From Desulfatitalea sp. BRH_c12 (GTDB taxonomy: Bacteria > Desulfobacterota > Desulfobacteria > Desulfobacterales > Desulfosarcinaceae), in NCBI GenBank assembly GCA_000961655.1, contig LADR01000010.1, forward strand, positions 1 through 64,000: DNA of 64,000 bases. Direction: 5' to 3'. The notes under the pieces were generated by a model, which saw only the letters and a program-made list of their open reading frames with translations, was not told where the DNA came from and searched no databases. The first letter of the stretch is position 1; each line of letters starts with the position of its first letter. The translations under genes and the position numbers were made by a program. Shown piece after piece: positions 43,207-51,610 of the stretch.

Positions 43207-45414
43207 ATGAGTGATCGTCGACGATACTCCGTGCGCGCACCGCGCCGGCCGCAGCGCCCTTTGCGCGACAAAGGGCGCACGGTGGTGTTGCGTCCCGGCG
43301 CCGACCCGCGGTTGAAAAAAATTTTCGCCCAGATTGGTACGCCCGCCCCGGCCGCGTTCGTACCCGATGAATATCAATTGCAGGCCCTGGAAATGGTCGC
43401 GCAAAGCGATTGCCTGGTGACGGCCCCGACGGGTGCCGGCAAAACCTGGATTGCCCTGCAGGCCATCGCGCGCATCTTCGAGCAGGGCGGTCGTGCCTGG
43501 TATGCCTCGCCGCTCAAGGCGCTTTCCAATGCCAAGTTTTTGGAATTCGCCGCGCACTTCGGCCCCACCAATGTCGGGATCCTGACCGGCGACCGCAAGG
43601 AAAACACCGATGCCCCCATCATCGTGGGTACCACCGAGATTCTGCGCAACCAGCTCTATGATGCAATGCATCGCGGACAGACGCTGGCCACCGATTTCGT
43701 TGTGCTGGATGAAGCCCACTATCTCGGGGATGAGGACCGCGGGGTCGTGTGGGAAGAAACCATGATCTACCTGCCGCAGCGCGTTCCCTTGTTGCTGCTG
43801 TCGGCCACTATCGGCAATGCCGCCGATATCGCCCACTGGCTCAGTGCCATCCGCCGCAAACGCTGCCAGGTGGTTCAGGAAACGCGTCGCCCCGTGCCGC
43901 TCTATCCCATGCTGCTGCACCCGGCCGGCACCTTGCTGCCCCTGCTGGTGGCCGGCGAGCGCGGCGGTAAGCCTCGCCTTTACAAGAAAGTGGCCGAGTT
44001 CCTGACGGATCGTCGGGCGCCGGCGCTGGCGCCGCCCGGACGCCTGCCGCCTTTTGGCGATATTCTGGCCGTGTTGCGCAAGTATCATCTGCTGCCGGCG
44101 ATCTTTTTTCTCAAGTCGCGCGCGGATTGCGATCAGGCCCTGCAATTATGCCTTGAAAACCGTATCCGTGACGACCGGCAGGCTGAACGCTTGAATCAGC
44201 GGCTGGCCGAGCTCACCGAGCGTTTTCCGCATATACGGCATCATCGCCAGCGTTGGCTGGCCGAACACCTGGCCATCGGCTCGCACCACAGCGGTCAATT
44301 ACCCGCTTGGAAACAGGTGTTGGAAGCCTTGATGAGCGAAGGTTTACTGGATGCCATTTTTGCCACCTCAACGGTAGCGGCCGGTGTCGATTTTCCGGCC
44401 CGAACGGTGGCCTTCCTCAACTCGGACCGCTTCAATGGCCGTGAATTTGCACCCCTGGACGCCACCGAACTGCACCAGATGACGGGTCGTGCCGGCCGCC
44501 GGGGCAAAGACCACATTGGATTTGCCTTGGTGGTGCCGGGCAAGTACATGGATGTGCCGAGTGTGGCGCGCCTGCTCAACGCCTCGCCGGCAAACGTGCA
44601 CAGCCAGATTCGCATCAACTTTTCCATGACACTCAACTTGCTGCTGTCACACACGCCGGCCGAAGTGGAAGACCTGCTGCACCGCTCTCTGGCCACCTTC
44701 CAGCATCACGGTGCGGCCATGGGCGGCGACGAGGCTGCCCATACCCATTTGTGGCAGGACTTCCAACGCCATTTGCGCTTTTTGCAGATCACCGGGTTCG
44801 TCGATGATCAGAGCCGTCTGACCGAAGACGGTCTGTGGGCTTCCCAACTGCGCATCGACCAGCCCCTGCTGGTGGCCGAAGGCCTGCGCCTGGGGCTGTT
44901 TCCGCAAGCCGAACCGGCCCTGCTGGCCGGCATCATGGCCGGCCTGGTCAATGACAAGGAAACCGATGAACACCTGGATCGCAAAACCCTGCCCGAACCC
45001 CTGACCCAAGCCGTCCTGCAAGTGGTCCAGGGCTTGCGCGGTTTTGCCAAGCACATGCAGGTCAGCGGCTTCGATGTGCGTCCGATCTTCTTACGACCGA
45101 CCACCGCTGTCTGGCGCTGGGCCACCGGCCTGCCTTGGGACAAGGCGGTTCAGAGCGGGCAGATGGCCGAAGGCGATCTGGCCAGCCTGGTCCTGCGCAC
45201 GGCCGACAACCTGCGCCACGTGACCGCCTTGTATAAAGTCTTCCCCAAAATGGCCGAATCCGCCCGCAAAGCCATTGAGATGATCCTGCGTGACCCGGTC
45301 ATGCCCGATTACGCCCCGGACATTCCCGACGTACCGATTGACGCGCAACCTGTTGCCCCCCTGCGAGGACTGCATGCTGAAGAAGAAAAAGAATTTCATC
45401 GTCCGAATCGTTGA
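43207..45414 (+). CDS. Ski2-like DEAD/DEAH-box helicase
   Basis: 735 residues from the ATG at 43207; an in-frame TTG at 43201 is less likely. Motif I is APTGAGKTW, motif II is VVLDEAHYLGDE, motif III is LLSATIGN, and motif VI is QMTGRAGRRG. The second RecA domain has SHHSGQLPAWKQVLE and FATSTVAAGVDFPA. The order and spacing match Ski2/Mtr4-type superfamily 2 helicases, with a C-terminal helical region from about residue 460. The substrate (RNA or DNA) is not certain. The C-terminus overlaps the dgkA start by 41 bases. Confidence 0.88.
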   Translation: MSDRRRYSVRAPRRPQRPLRDKGRTVVLRPGADPRLKKIFAQIGTPAPAAFVPDEYQLQALEMVAQSDCLVTAPTGAGKTWIALQAIARIFEQGGRAWYASPLKALSNAKFLEFAAHFGPTNVGILTGDRKENTDAPIIVGTTEILRNQLYDAMHRGQTLATDFVVLDEAHYLGDEDRGVVWEETMIYLPQRVPLLLLSATIGNAADIAHWLSAIRRKRCQVVQETRRPVPLYPMLLHPAGTLLPLLVAGERGGKPRLYKKVAEFLTDRRAPALAPPGRLPPFGDILAVLRKYHLLPAIFFLKSRADCDQALQLCLENRIRDDRQAERLNQRLAELTERFPHIRHHRQRWLAEHLAIGSHHSGQLPAWKQVLEALMSEGLLDAIFATSTVAAGVDFPARTVAFLNSDRFNGREFAPLDATELHQMTGRAGRRGKDHIGFALVVPGKYMDVPSVARLLNASPANVHSQIRINFSMTLNLLLSHTPAEVEDLLHRSLATFQHHGAAMGGDEAAHTHLWQDFQRHLRFLQITGFVDDQSRLTEDGLWASQLRIDQPLLVAEGLRLGLFPQAEPALLAGIMAGLVNDKETDEHLDRKTLPEPLTQAVLQVVQGLRGFAKHMQVSGFDVRPIFLRPTTAVWRWATGLPWDKAVQSGQMAEGDLASLVLRTADNLRHVTALYKVFPKMAESARKAIEMILRDPVMPDYAPDIPDVPIDAQPVAPLRGLHAEEEKEFHRPNR

Positions 45415-45748
45415 TGCCACCTGTTATTCGTGTCTGGGTTTGCGAGCGGCCTGGCGCAACGAAACCGCTTTCCGTCAGGAGACCGTCGCGATTCTCATAT
45501 TCCTGCCGGCGGCCTTCTGGCTTGGCACCACCAGCGCCCAACGCGCTATCCTCGTTTTCTCCCTGCTTTTAATCTGGGTGGTCGAATTGATCAATTCGGC
45601 CATTGAAACAGTGGTCGACCGCATCAGCCCCGAAATCCACGCTCTCTCGGGGCAGGCAAAAAACCTGGGCTCAGCCGCAGTGCTGATCACCCTGATTGCC
45701 ACAGCCACGGTTTGGGGAGTGATCGCGTGGGAACGGCTGTTCGGATAG
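45374..45748 (+). CDS. dgkA: Diacylglycerol kinase (DgkA)
   Basis: 124 residues (E. coli 122) with three transmembrane helices. The prokaryotic DAGK signature is complete: GLRAAWRNETAFRQE near the N-terminus and VELINSAIETVVDRI, containing the catalytic glutamate, in the middle. The enzyme returns diacylglycerol from lipid head-group transfer to phosphatidic acid at the inner membrane. The ATG at 45374 lies inside the helicase gene, behind GCGAGGA, implying coupled translation. Confidence 0.92.
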   Translation: MLKKKKNFIVRIVDATCYSCLGLRAAWRNETAFRQETVAILIFLPAAFWLGTTSAQRAILVFSLLLIWVVELINSAIETVVDRISPEIHALSGQAKNLGSAAVLITLIATATVWGVIAWERLFG

Positions 45749-45823
45749 GCAACGCCACTTTCTTCTTGCCATCTTGTTTCATATTGGTGCGCACTCTTAC
45801 TTTCGATTAAAAGGAGTACTGTA

Positions 45824-47293
45824 ATGCTTCAATTCACTTCTACCCCGCCGAGCCTCTCGCAGGCCAGCACGCTGGCCATTCCCGTGTGCGAAGATGCAGA
45901 CATACATGCCGATCCTGAAATCCTGGAACTGATCGCCAGAGCAAAAGCAATCGAAGAATTCAGCGGCGAAAAAGATCAGCAGATCATCTTTTATGATCGC
46001 GTAAAAGACGCACTGCGCCGTCGTCTCCTCATCGGTGTGGGGCCCCGGAAGACGATCACCGCAGAGACGCTGCGAAGATTTGCCGGCAGGGCGATCCAGC
46101 AGGCAATGAGGGCCAAAAGTACTACGATCGCCATCGCCGCGCCGACAGCCGAATCCCTGGACATTCAGGCGCCGATCATGTGCAACGCCCTCTTCGAAGG
46201 CGCCTGTCTGGCAAATCACGCTTTTACACGTTACAAGGATAAACCCAAACAGAACCTGCTGAAAGGCATCGCAGTGCTGGTGCCAAACGAAACCGCCAAA
46301 AAGTACAAAGCCCTGCCGGCACGCATCGAGACGATTTGCCAGGGCACCTTGCTGGCGCGCGACTGGGTCAACACACCGGCCAACGATAAATTGCCCGAAC
46401 ATCTGGCCAAAGCTTTCGAATCGGCTGCCCGGCAGAGCGGCCTGCACGTCAAGATACTCGATCAGGCCCAGTTGAAGCGCCAGAAGTTCAATGCTTTGCT
46501 GGCGGTAGCGGCGGGCAGCGCCCATGCGCCGCGCCTGGTGGAAATGGTTTATGCGCCGCCCAAACCTGAACGGACGATCGTACTGGTCGGTAAGGGCGTC
46601 ACCTTCGATACAGGCGGGTTGAATATCAAACCATCGGCCGGTCTGCAGACCATGAAAGGCGATATGGCGGGCGCTGCAGCGGTGGCGGGCGCAATGACTG
46701 CCCTGGCCCGTATAAAACCAAAGCAACGCGTCATCGGTATCACCCCGATTGTGGAGAACATGCCCTCGGGCAGTGCCACGCGTCCGGGCGACATCATCAC
46801 CAGTTATGCGGGCAAAACCGTGGAAATCGGCAATACGGATGCCGAAGGCCGCTTAATTCTGGCGGATGCCTTGGCCTATGCCATCAAGACCCATAAACCG
46901 GATATCATCATTGATCTGGCCACGCTGACCGGGGCCTGTGTGGTGGCTCTGGGAGAGAAAATGGCCGGCGTTTTTTCGGCCGACGATGATTTGGCAGCGG
47001 CGATCGTTGCCGCCGGCGAGACCACCTTCGAACGATGCTGGCGCATGCCGTTGTTGGAAGATTACAAAGAACTGCTCAAAAGTGATCTGGCCGACATCAG
47101 CAACATGCCCAATACGCGCTACGGCGGCGCCATCACCGCTGCGCTCTTTCTGTCCGAATTCACCATCGGCGCCCGCTGGGCCCACATCGACATCGCCGGC
47201 CCGGCCGCATCGAAAAAAGGCAATGGTTATTGCGCCCCCGGCGGCACCGGCTTCGGCGTGCGACTTCTTTGCGAATTGCTGACGCGGCTGTAA
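45824..47293 (+). CDS. pepA: Leucyl aminopeptidase PepA (M17)
   Basis: 489 residues (E. coli PepA 503). The M17 C-terminal domain has the metal and catalytic residues in VGKGVTFDTGGLNIKP, MKGDMAGAAAV and the signature NTDAEGRLILADALAYA. The N-terminal ADP-ribose-binding-like domain is present but weakly conserved. The enzyme releases N-terminal amino acids from peptides in the cytoplasm. AAGGAG lies 8 nt before the ATG. It is convergent with the small ABM gene, 43 bp away. Confidence 0.94.
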   Translation: MLQFTSTPPSLSQASTLAIPVCEDADIHADPEILELIARAKAIEEFSGEKDQQIIFYDRVKDALRRRLLIGVGPRKTITAETLRRFAGRAIQQAMRAKSTTIAIAAPTAESLDIQAPIMCNALFEGACLANHAFTRYKDKPKQNLLKGIAVLVPNETAKKYKALPARIETICQGTLLARDWVNTPANDKLPEHLAKAFESAARQSGLHVKILDQAQLKRQKFNALLAVAAGSAHAPRLVEMVYAPPKPERTIVLVGKGVTFDTGGLNIKPSAGLQTMKGDMAGAAAVAGAMTALARIKPKQRVIGITPIVENMPSGSATRPGDIITSYAGKTVEIGNTDAEGRLILADALAYAIKTHKPDIIIDLATLTGACVVALGEKMAGVFSADDDLAAAIVAAGETTFERCWRMPLLEDYKELLKSDLADISNMPNTRYGGAITAALFLSEFTIGARWAHIDIAGPAASKKGNGYCAPGGTGFGVRLLCELLTRL

Positions 47294-47336
47294 AATCGCC
47301 AGCACCATCTGGGTTACTATCGCAAGGCGTTCAATG

Positions 47337-47645
47337 TCAATCGTAACTGTAAACCTTGTAAACCGTGGAGGCGCCCAGCAAAGCATCTATCTGTGACTCC
47401 ACGCTCACCCGCACCTGATTATCGAGCCAGCGTGTCCACGACTCAAGGGATTGCCAGGTGCTTATGACCAGATACTCGTTGCGGTCATCAACATTGCGCA
47501 GGGTTTCGCCTGAGATATACCCGGGCTGTTCGTTGGCGATGTTGCGAAGCTCGATAAGCAATTGGGATAGCCTGGGAAGTATTGTAACATCCATACCGCT
47601 GGTCATTCGCGGAATTTTTCGGGTCATCAATACGCGTATGGTCAT
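47337..47645 (-). CDS. Antibiotic-biosynthesis-monooxygenase (ABM) domain protein
   Basis: 102 residues from the ATG at 47645, which has AGGAG 7 nt ahead; another ATG at 47651 touches the ribosome site. A single ABM-type ferredoxin-like fold is visible: IRVLMTRKIPR, LLIELRNIANEQPGYISGET, EYLVISTWQSLESWTRWLD. Such proteins include quinol monooxygenases and heme-degrading enzymes, but many have no known activity. A leader stem-loop stands before the ribosome site. Confidence 0.8.
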   Translation of the reverse strand: MTIRVLMTRKIPRMTSGMDVTILPRLSQLLIELRNIANEQPGYISGETLRNVDDRNEYLVISTWQSLESWTRWLDNQVRVSVESQIDALLGASTVYKVYSYD

Positions 47646-47660
47646 GCTCATACTCCTAAA

Positions 47661-47673
47661 CCGGCATCGCCGG
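47661..47673 (-). promoter_or_regulatory. CCGGC-N3-GCCGG stem-loop before the ABM gene
   Basis: On the minus strand: CCGGC GAT GCCGG, then TTT and AGGAG, then the ATG at 47645. Confidence 0.6.
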
Positions 47674-47801
47674 GATGTTATAGGTGGGTAGGTTTAAGCG
47701 AAAGCCTCCAGTCACACTTCACAGATCAAGCGTCCGAGAATCCGGGGTTCCCCCTTTTGATTCAGGATAGTTCTTTATGCATTTTCATGCCAAAAAAGCA
47801 A

Positions 47802-49109
47802 TCAAAGACCTGCCATGCCTTTCAAGGTCAGCAACACACCTGCCGCCACTGCCGAACCGATGACGCCGGCCACATTGGGTCCCATGGCATGCATCAGCAG
47901 CATGTTCTGTGGGTCGGCTTCCATTCCGAGCTTCTGAGTCACCCGGGCTGCCATGGGAACGGCGGAAACACCCGCAGATCCGATCAGGGGATTGATCTTG
48001 TTTTTGGAGACCAGATTCATGAGTTTTGCCATTATAATCCCCGAAGCTGTTCCGATTGAAAAGGCAACCGCTCCCAGAAGAAGGATGCCCAAGGTGGACA
48101 AGTTCAGGAAGTTGGCCGATGAAAGCTGCGCTCCCACACCCAAGCCTAAGAAAATTGTCACGATATTGATCAAGGCATTCTGGGCGGTGTCCGATAGCCT
48201 TCCCACCACACCGCATTCCCGCATCAGGTTGCCGAACATGAAAAATCCGATCAGGGGAGCAGCGGAAGGCAGCAGCAGAACGCATAAGCCTAAAACCAAT
48301 AGCGGGAAAACGATCTTTTCGCGTTTTCCAACATAGCGCAGCTGTTGCATATGGATCTTGCGCTCCTGCGCAGTAGTCAGCAACCGCATGATCGGCGGCT
48401 GAATGAGCGGCACCAGCGCCATATACGAGTAGGCCGCCACCGAAATGGGCCCTAACAGGTGGGGTGCGAGCTGGCTGGAAAGAAAAATGGCCGTCGGCCC
48501 GTCCGCACCGCCGATAATGCCGATCGAGGCCGCCTCCAGCAGGTTGAAATGAATGCCGGGCACAAATGTGGAAAGCGCCAGCGCGCCGATCAGGGTGATG
48601 AAAATGCCAAACTGGGCCGCGCCACCCAGCAGTGCCGTTTTGGGGTTTGCCAGCATGGGACCGAAATCGGTCATCGCTCCCACCCCCATAAATACGATCA
48701 GGGGAAAAATACCCGTTTTGATCCCGACCGCATAGATGTAATACAGCACACCGCCCGGATCGCTCATCCCCGCCAGGGGAATATTGCTCAATACGGCGCC
48801 GAAACCGATAGGCACCAGCAGGAGCGGTTCGAACCTTTTGAAAATAGCCAGAAACAGCAGAATGCAACCAATCGCGATCATCGCCAGGCGCCCCACACCA
48901 TCGACCCAGTTCCCACTGGACGGTATGATAAAGCTCAGCAGACCGGTAGCGTGCAGAAAATTGACGATCACGTCACTCGTGGCCGGCAGCACCTCCAGCC
49001 CTGTCCCGGCAGCATCCGGGGCGTTTTCAGCCCTGACGACAGGGCATGTGACGGCCAGTACGATGATGACCAGGGCAAACGCAAGCACAGCGGCAATTTT
49101 TTTAGTCAT
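47802..49109 (-). CDS. oadB: Na+-translocating decarboxylase beta subunit (OadB/GcdB/MmdB)
   Basis: 435 residues with about ten membrane segments. It is the integral subunit that decarboxylates carboxybiotin and exports Na+. The family line [11 protein letters not shown] (with the essential aspartate) is at about residues 194-204. [19 protein letters not shown] and [19 protein letters not shown] near the C-terminus are also typical. The N-terminus looks like a signal anchor. It lies 46 bp downstream of the oadA-type gene. Together with OadA and OadG it makes a complete pump; whether the substrate is oxaloacetate or methylmalonyl-CoA is not settled by OadB. Confidence 0.93.
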   Translation of the reverse strand: MTKKIAAVLAFALVIIVLAVTCPVVRAENAPDAAGTGLEVLPATSDVIVNFLHATGLLSFIIPSSGNWVDGVGRLAMIAIGCILLFLAIFKRFEPLLLVPIGFGAVLSNIPLAGMSDPGGVLYYIYAVGIKTGIFPLIVFMGVGAMTDFGPMLANPKTALLGGAAQFGIFITLIGALALSTFVPGIHFNLLEAASIGIIGGADGPTAIFLSSQLAPHLLGPISVAAYSYMALVPLIQPPIMRLLTTAQERKIHMQQLRYVGKREKIVFPLLVLGLCVLLLPSAAPLIGFFMFGNLMRECGVVGRLSDTAQNALINIVTIFLGLGVGAQLSSANFLNLSTLGILLLGAVAFSIGTASGIIMAKLMNLVSKNKINPLIGSAGVSAVPMAARVTQKLGMEADPQNMLLMHAMGPNVAGVIGSAVAAGVLLTLKGMAGL

Positions 49110-49123
49110 GGGACATCCCTGAA

Positions 49124-49136
49124 CCGGCTGGGCCGG
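49124..49136 (-). promoter_or_regulatory. CCGGC-N3-GCCGG stem-loop before oadB
   Basis: On the minus strand: CCGGC CCA GCCGG, then TTC and AGGGA, then the ATG at 49109. It lies in the short gap between oadA and oadB. Confidence 0.6.
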
Positions 49137-49155
49137 TGTAGAAAGTGAGAATCAT

Positions 49156-50937
49156 CTATGCAAGGGTGGCAATGAGTTGGCCGGCCTTGACCGTTTGTCC
49201 CTTTTGCACTTCGAGTGTGGCGATGGTGCCATCGACTGGCGCGGCCACAGGTGTTTCCATTTTCATGGCTTCGAGAATAACCAGCGTGTCCCCGGCCTTC
49301 ACCTTGTCGCCCACGGCACAAAAGACCTCGTACACATTGCCGGGAATCTGTGCGTTGACCGAAATCGCTTCTTTCTCTTTGACGGCGGTCTGGGTGACAG
49401 CCGTCACGGCGCCGGTGTCGTCCGCCACCATGACATCATACGTCTGACCGTCGACAGTGACCTTGTACTGCAAAGGCCCCACTGTGATCGGCGCCTGGGC
49501 CTGTTGAGCGACCGGCTTTTTCTCCGGCCCACCTGATTCGGCAACTTTGCGGACATTGATGGGCTTGTTTCCTTTGAGAAAGTCGAGTCCTTTGTTGCCC
49601 CCGGCAGTGGCCAGCGCGCCCACGATGAAAATATTTTCATCGGTCACAGGCAACCCCTCGTTTTGCAAAATTTTAGTCGCCTTGGGAATTCCGGGTTCAA
49701 GCACATCCAGGGGATCTCCCTTGAAGACCGGCTTGCCTAATTGTTGCTCGGCGATTTTGACAATTTCCGCATCGGGAGGGACCGGCGTCCGTCCGAAGTA
49801 CCCCAGGACCATTTTGCCATACCCGTCGGTGATCTTTTTCCAGGGCCCCTGAGTGACATTCGCATAGGCCTGTTGAAAGTAAAACTGAGACACCGGGGTA
49901 ACCGAAGTGCCGAATCCGCCGCGGGCGACACATTCGGACATGGCCTCGATGACCTTGGGATAGAGATGCAGCGTGCCGGTATCGCGCATCATCATGGTGT
50001 TGGCGGTCAAGGCGCCACCCGGCATGGGCGAGAGAATGACTTCCGAAGAGACTTTTTGAGCCTCGGGTGGAAAGAAATAGTCTTTGAGACACTCCTCCTG
50101 AACACGGTTGGCTATCAGAATTTTTTTAATGTCGATATCCAACGTGTAGTTGGTGCCTTTCAGGGCGTGCCACATCGAAAGCATATCCGGCTGGCATGTG
50201 CCGCCGGACAGCGGCGAACGTGCCAGGCAAACGCCGTCACACCCGGCCTCGACGGCGGCTTTGTATTGCGTGATGCCGACACCGGCGGTTTCATGGGTAT
50301 GCATCCATATGGTCGCTCTGTCTCCCAGAAGACTGCGGCCGGCCTTGATCGTATCGTACACTTTTTGGGGATTGGAGGTGCCGGATGCATCTTTGTAGCA
50401 GATAGAGTCGAAAGGAAGTCCGGAGTCAAGGATTTCGCGCAAGGTCTTAAGATAGAATTCCGGATCGTGGGCGCCCGAGCATCCCGGCGGAAGCTCCATC
50501 ATACTGATAACCACTTGATGGTGCAGCCCGGCGTTCTTGATACATTGACCCGAGTAGATCAGGTTGCGCACATCGTTCAAGGCGTCAAAGTTTCGGATAT
50601 GGGTGATGCCGTGTTTTTTGAACATCCGGGCATGCAGGTCAATCATGTCTCTGGGTTGGGCCGATAGTGCGACCACGTTGATGCCACGCGCCAATGTCTG
50701 CAGAGACGCATCCGGACCCGCCGCCTTGCGGAAACGGTCCATCATGTCGAAAGCGGACTCCCCGCAATACATGAACAAGGCTTGGAAGCGGGCACCACCA
50801 CCGGCTTCCATGTAGGTGATCCCAGCTTCGCGGGCCGCCTCGACCGCAGGTAGAAAATCATCTGTCAGCGCGCGCGCGCCGAATACCGATTGAAACCCAT
50901 CTCGCAATGACGTGTCCATGAATTCGATTTTTTTCAT
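49156..50937 (-). CDS. oadA: Carboxyltransferase/biotin carrier subunit (OadA / pyruvate carboxylase subunit B type)
   Basis: 593 residues. The N-terminal TIM barrel has DTSLRDGFQSVFGAR, CYKDASGTSNP (carboxylated lysine) and MHTHETAGVG (metal-binding His pair). The conserved PC_OADA region follows (LSPMPGGALTANTMMM; GKMVLGYFGRTP). The C-terminus is a biotin domain with LEAMKMETPV, whose lysine carries biotin. The first motif reads RDGFQS where typical OadA has RDAHQS, so a substrate other than oxaloacetate is possible. With OadG upstream and OadB downstream it forms a membrane-bound, Na+-pumping decarboxylase. Confidence 0.92.
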   Translation of the reverse strand: MKKIEFMDTSLRDGFQSVFGARALTDDFLPAVEAAREAGITYMEAGGGARFQALFMYCGESAFDMMDRFRKAAGPDASLQTLARGINVVALSAQPRDMIDLHARMFKKHGITHIRNFDALNDVRNLIYSGQCIKNAGLHHQVVISMMELPPGCSGAHDPEFYLKTLREILDSGLPFDSICYKDASGTSNPQKVYDTIKAGRSLLGDRATIWMHTHETAGVGITQYKAAVEAGCDGVCLARSPLSGGTCQPDMLSMWHALKGTNYTLDIDIKKILIANRVQEECLKDYFFPPEAQKVSSEVILSPMPGGALTANTMMMRDTGTLHLYPKVIEAMSECVARGGFGTSVTPVSQFYFQQAYANVTQGPWKKITDGYGKMVLGYFGRTPVPPDAEIVKIAEQQLGKPVFKGDPLDVLEPGIPKATKILQNEGLPVTDENIFIVGALATAGGNKGLDFLKGNKPINVRKVAESGGPEKKPVAQQAQAPITVGPLQYKVTVDGQTYDVMVADDTGAVTAVTQTAVKEKEAISVNAQIPGNVYEVFCAVGDKVKAGDTLVILEAMKMETPVAAPVDGTIATLEVQKGQTVKAGQLIATLA

Positions 50938-51052
50938 TTCCGTATCAATCCATTCTTTTCTTTGTGTTTAGAGTCTACCGGCACAGCCTCATCGGCTCCG
51001 GACGTTTTTGAGTGATCCAAGGAATCTCATGTCGCGCGGCGGGAGACGTCCG

Positions 51053-51295
51053 CTAACCGCCCGTGTGCGCGGCGCGGGCCCTGTGAGACGCTATTGCTGC
51101 GCTGATGACCGCCACCAGCCGGCCGTTCCCCATAGAAGACATACGTCTCTGGGGTGTGGCCATTTCGCGGGCTTCTTTTTCGGTATTCGCCTTGAAAAGG
51201 CGGGTGGATATATGAACGATCAGGACCAGCAACACCAAAAATGCGAACACCACCGACATACCCACCAATGCAAGCTTTAAACCGTCAATAAGCAT
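51053..51295 (-). CDS. oadG: Na+-translocating decarboxylase gamma subunit (OadG-like)
   Basis: 80 residues with one N-terminal membrane helix (LALVGMSVVFAFLVLLVLIV), the hallmark of OadG, followed by a short charged cytoplasmic region. The tail does not show the His-rich Zn site of enterobacterial OadG. The line NGRLVAVISAAIASHRA resembles the C-terminal segment found in the longer OadG-like proteins. The gene precedes oadA by 115 bp on the same strand, which supports the call. Confidence 0.8.
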   Translation of the reverse strand: MLIDGLKLALVGMSVVFAFLVLLVLIVHISTRLFKANTEKEAREMATPQRRMSSMGNGRLVAVISAAIASHRARAAHTGG

Positions 51296-51610
51296 TTTGT
51301 GTACCTCTCACCCATTGCAACAAGAAAAATTCCCGACGATGATAGGGCGCGTTGTTCGTAAGCTGAATTTCCCAATCCTGACCTTCCGAAACCACTGCCC
51401 GCTTCAAAAAAAGCACAAGGGTGGAAAAATAGCACTCCTGAAAATAAATGTAAAACATAATCGTTCAGTGTATAAATCAAATTCATAAAAGTTAATGATC
51501 CGGTCGACCTGCTGTATGGCGCCCATCGGTATAGGGCGACCACGTCGCTCATCCATGAAAACCATTGGGGTAAACGGAATGCGCCTCATGGTTTTTACAC
51601 ATGACACTGG
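51296..51610. other. Gene-free stretch upstream of oadG
   Basis: 315 bp between the tamA stop and the oadG start, both on the minus strand. It is AT-rich and probably contains the promoter of the oad genes. The short open frames show no known features. No terminator hairpin after tamA is obvious. Confidence 0.45.

Noticed and set aside
49741-50667. 308-codon plus-strand frame.
   Set aside because: Antisense to the oadA-type gene, with no recognisable features.
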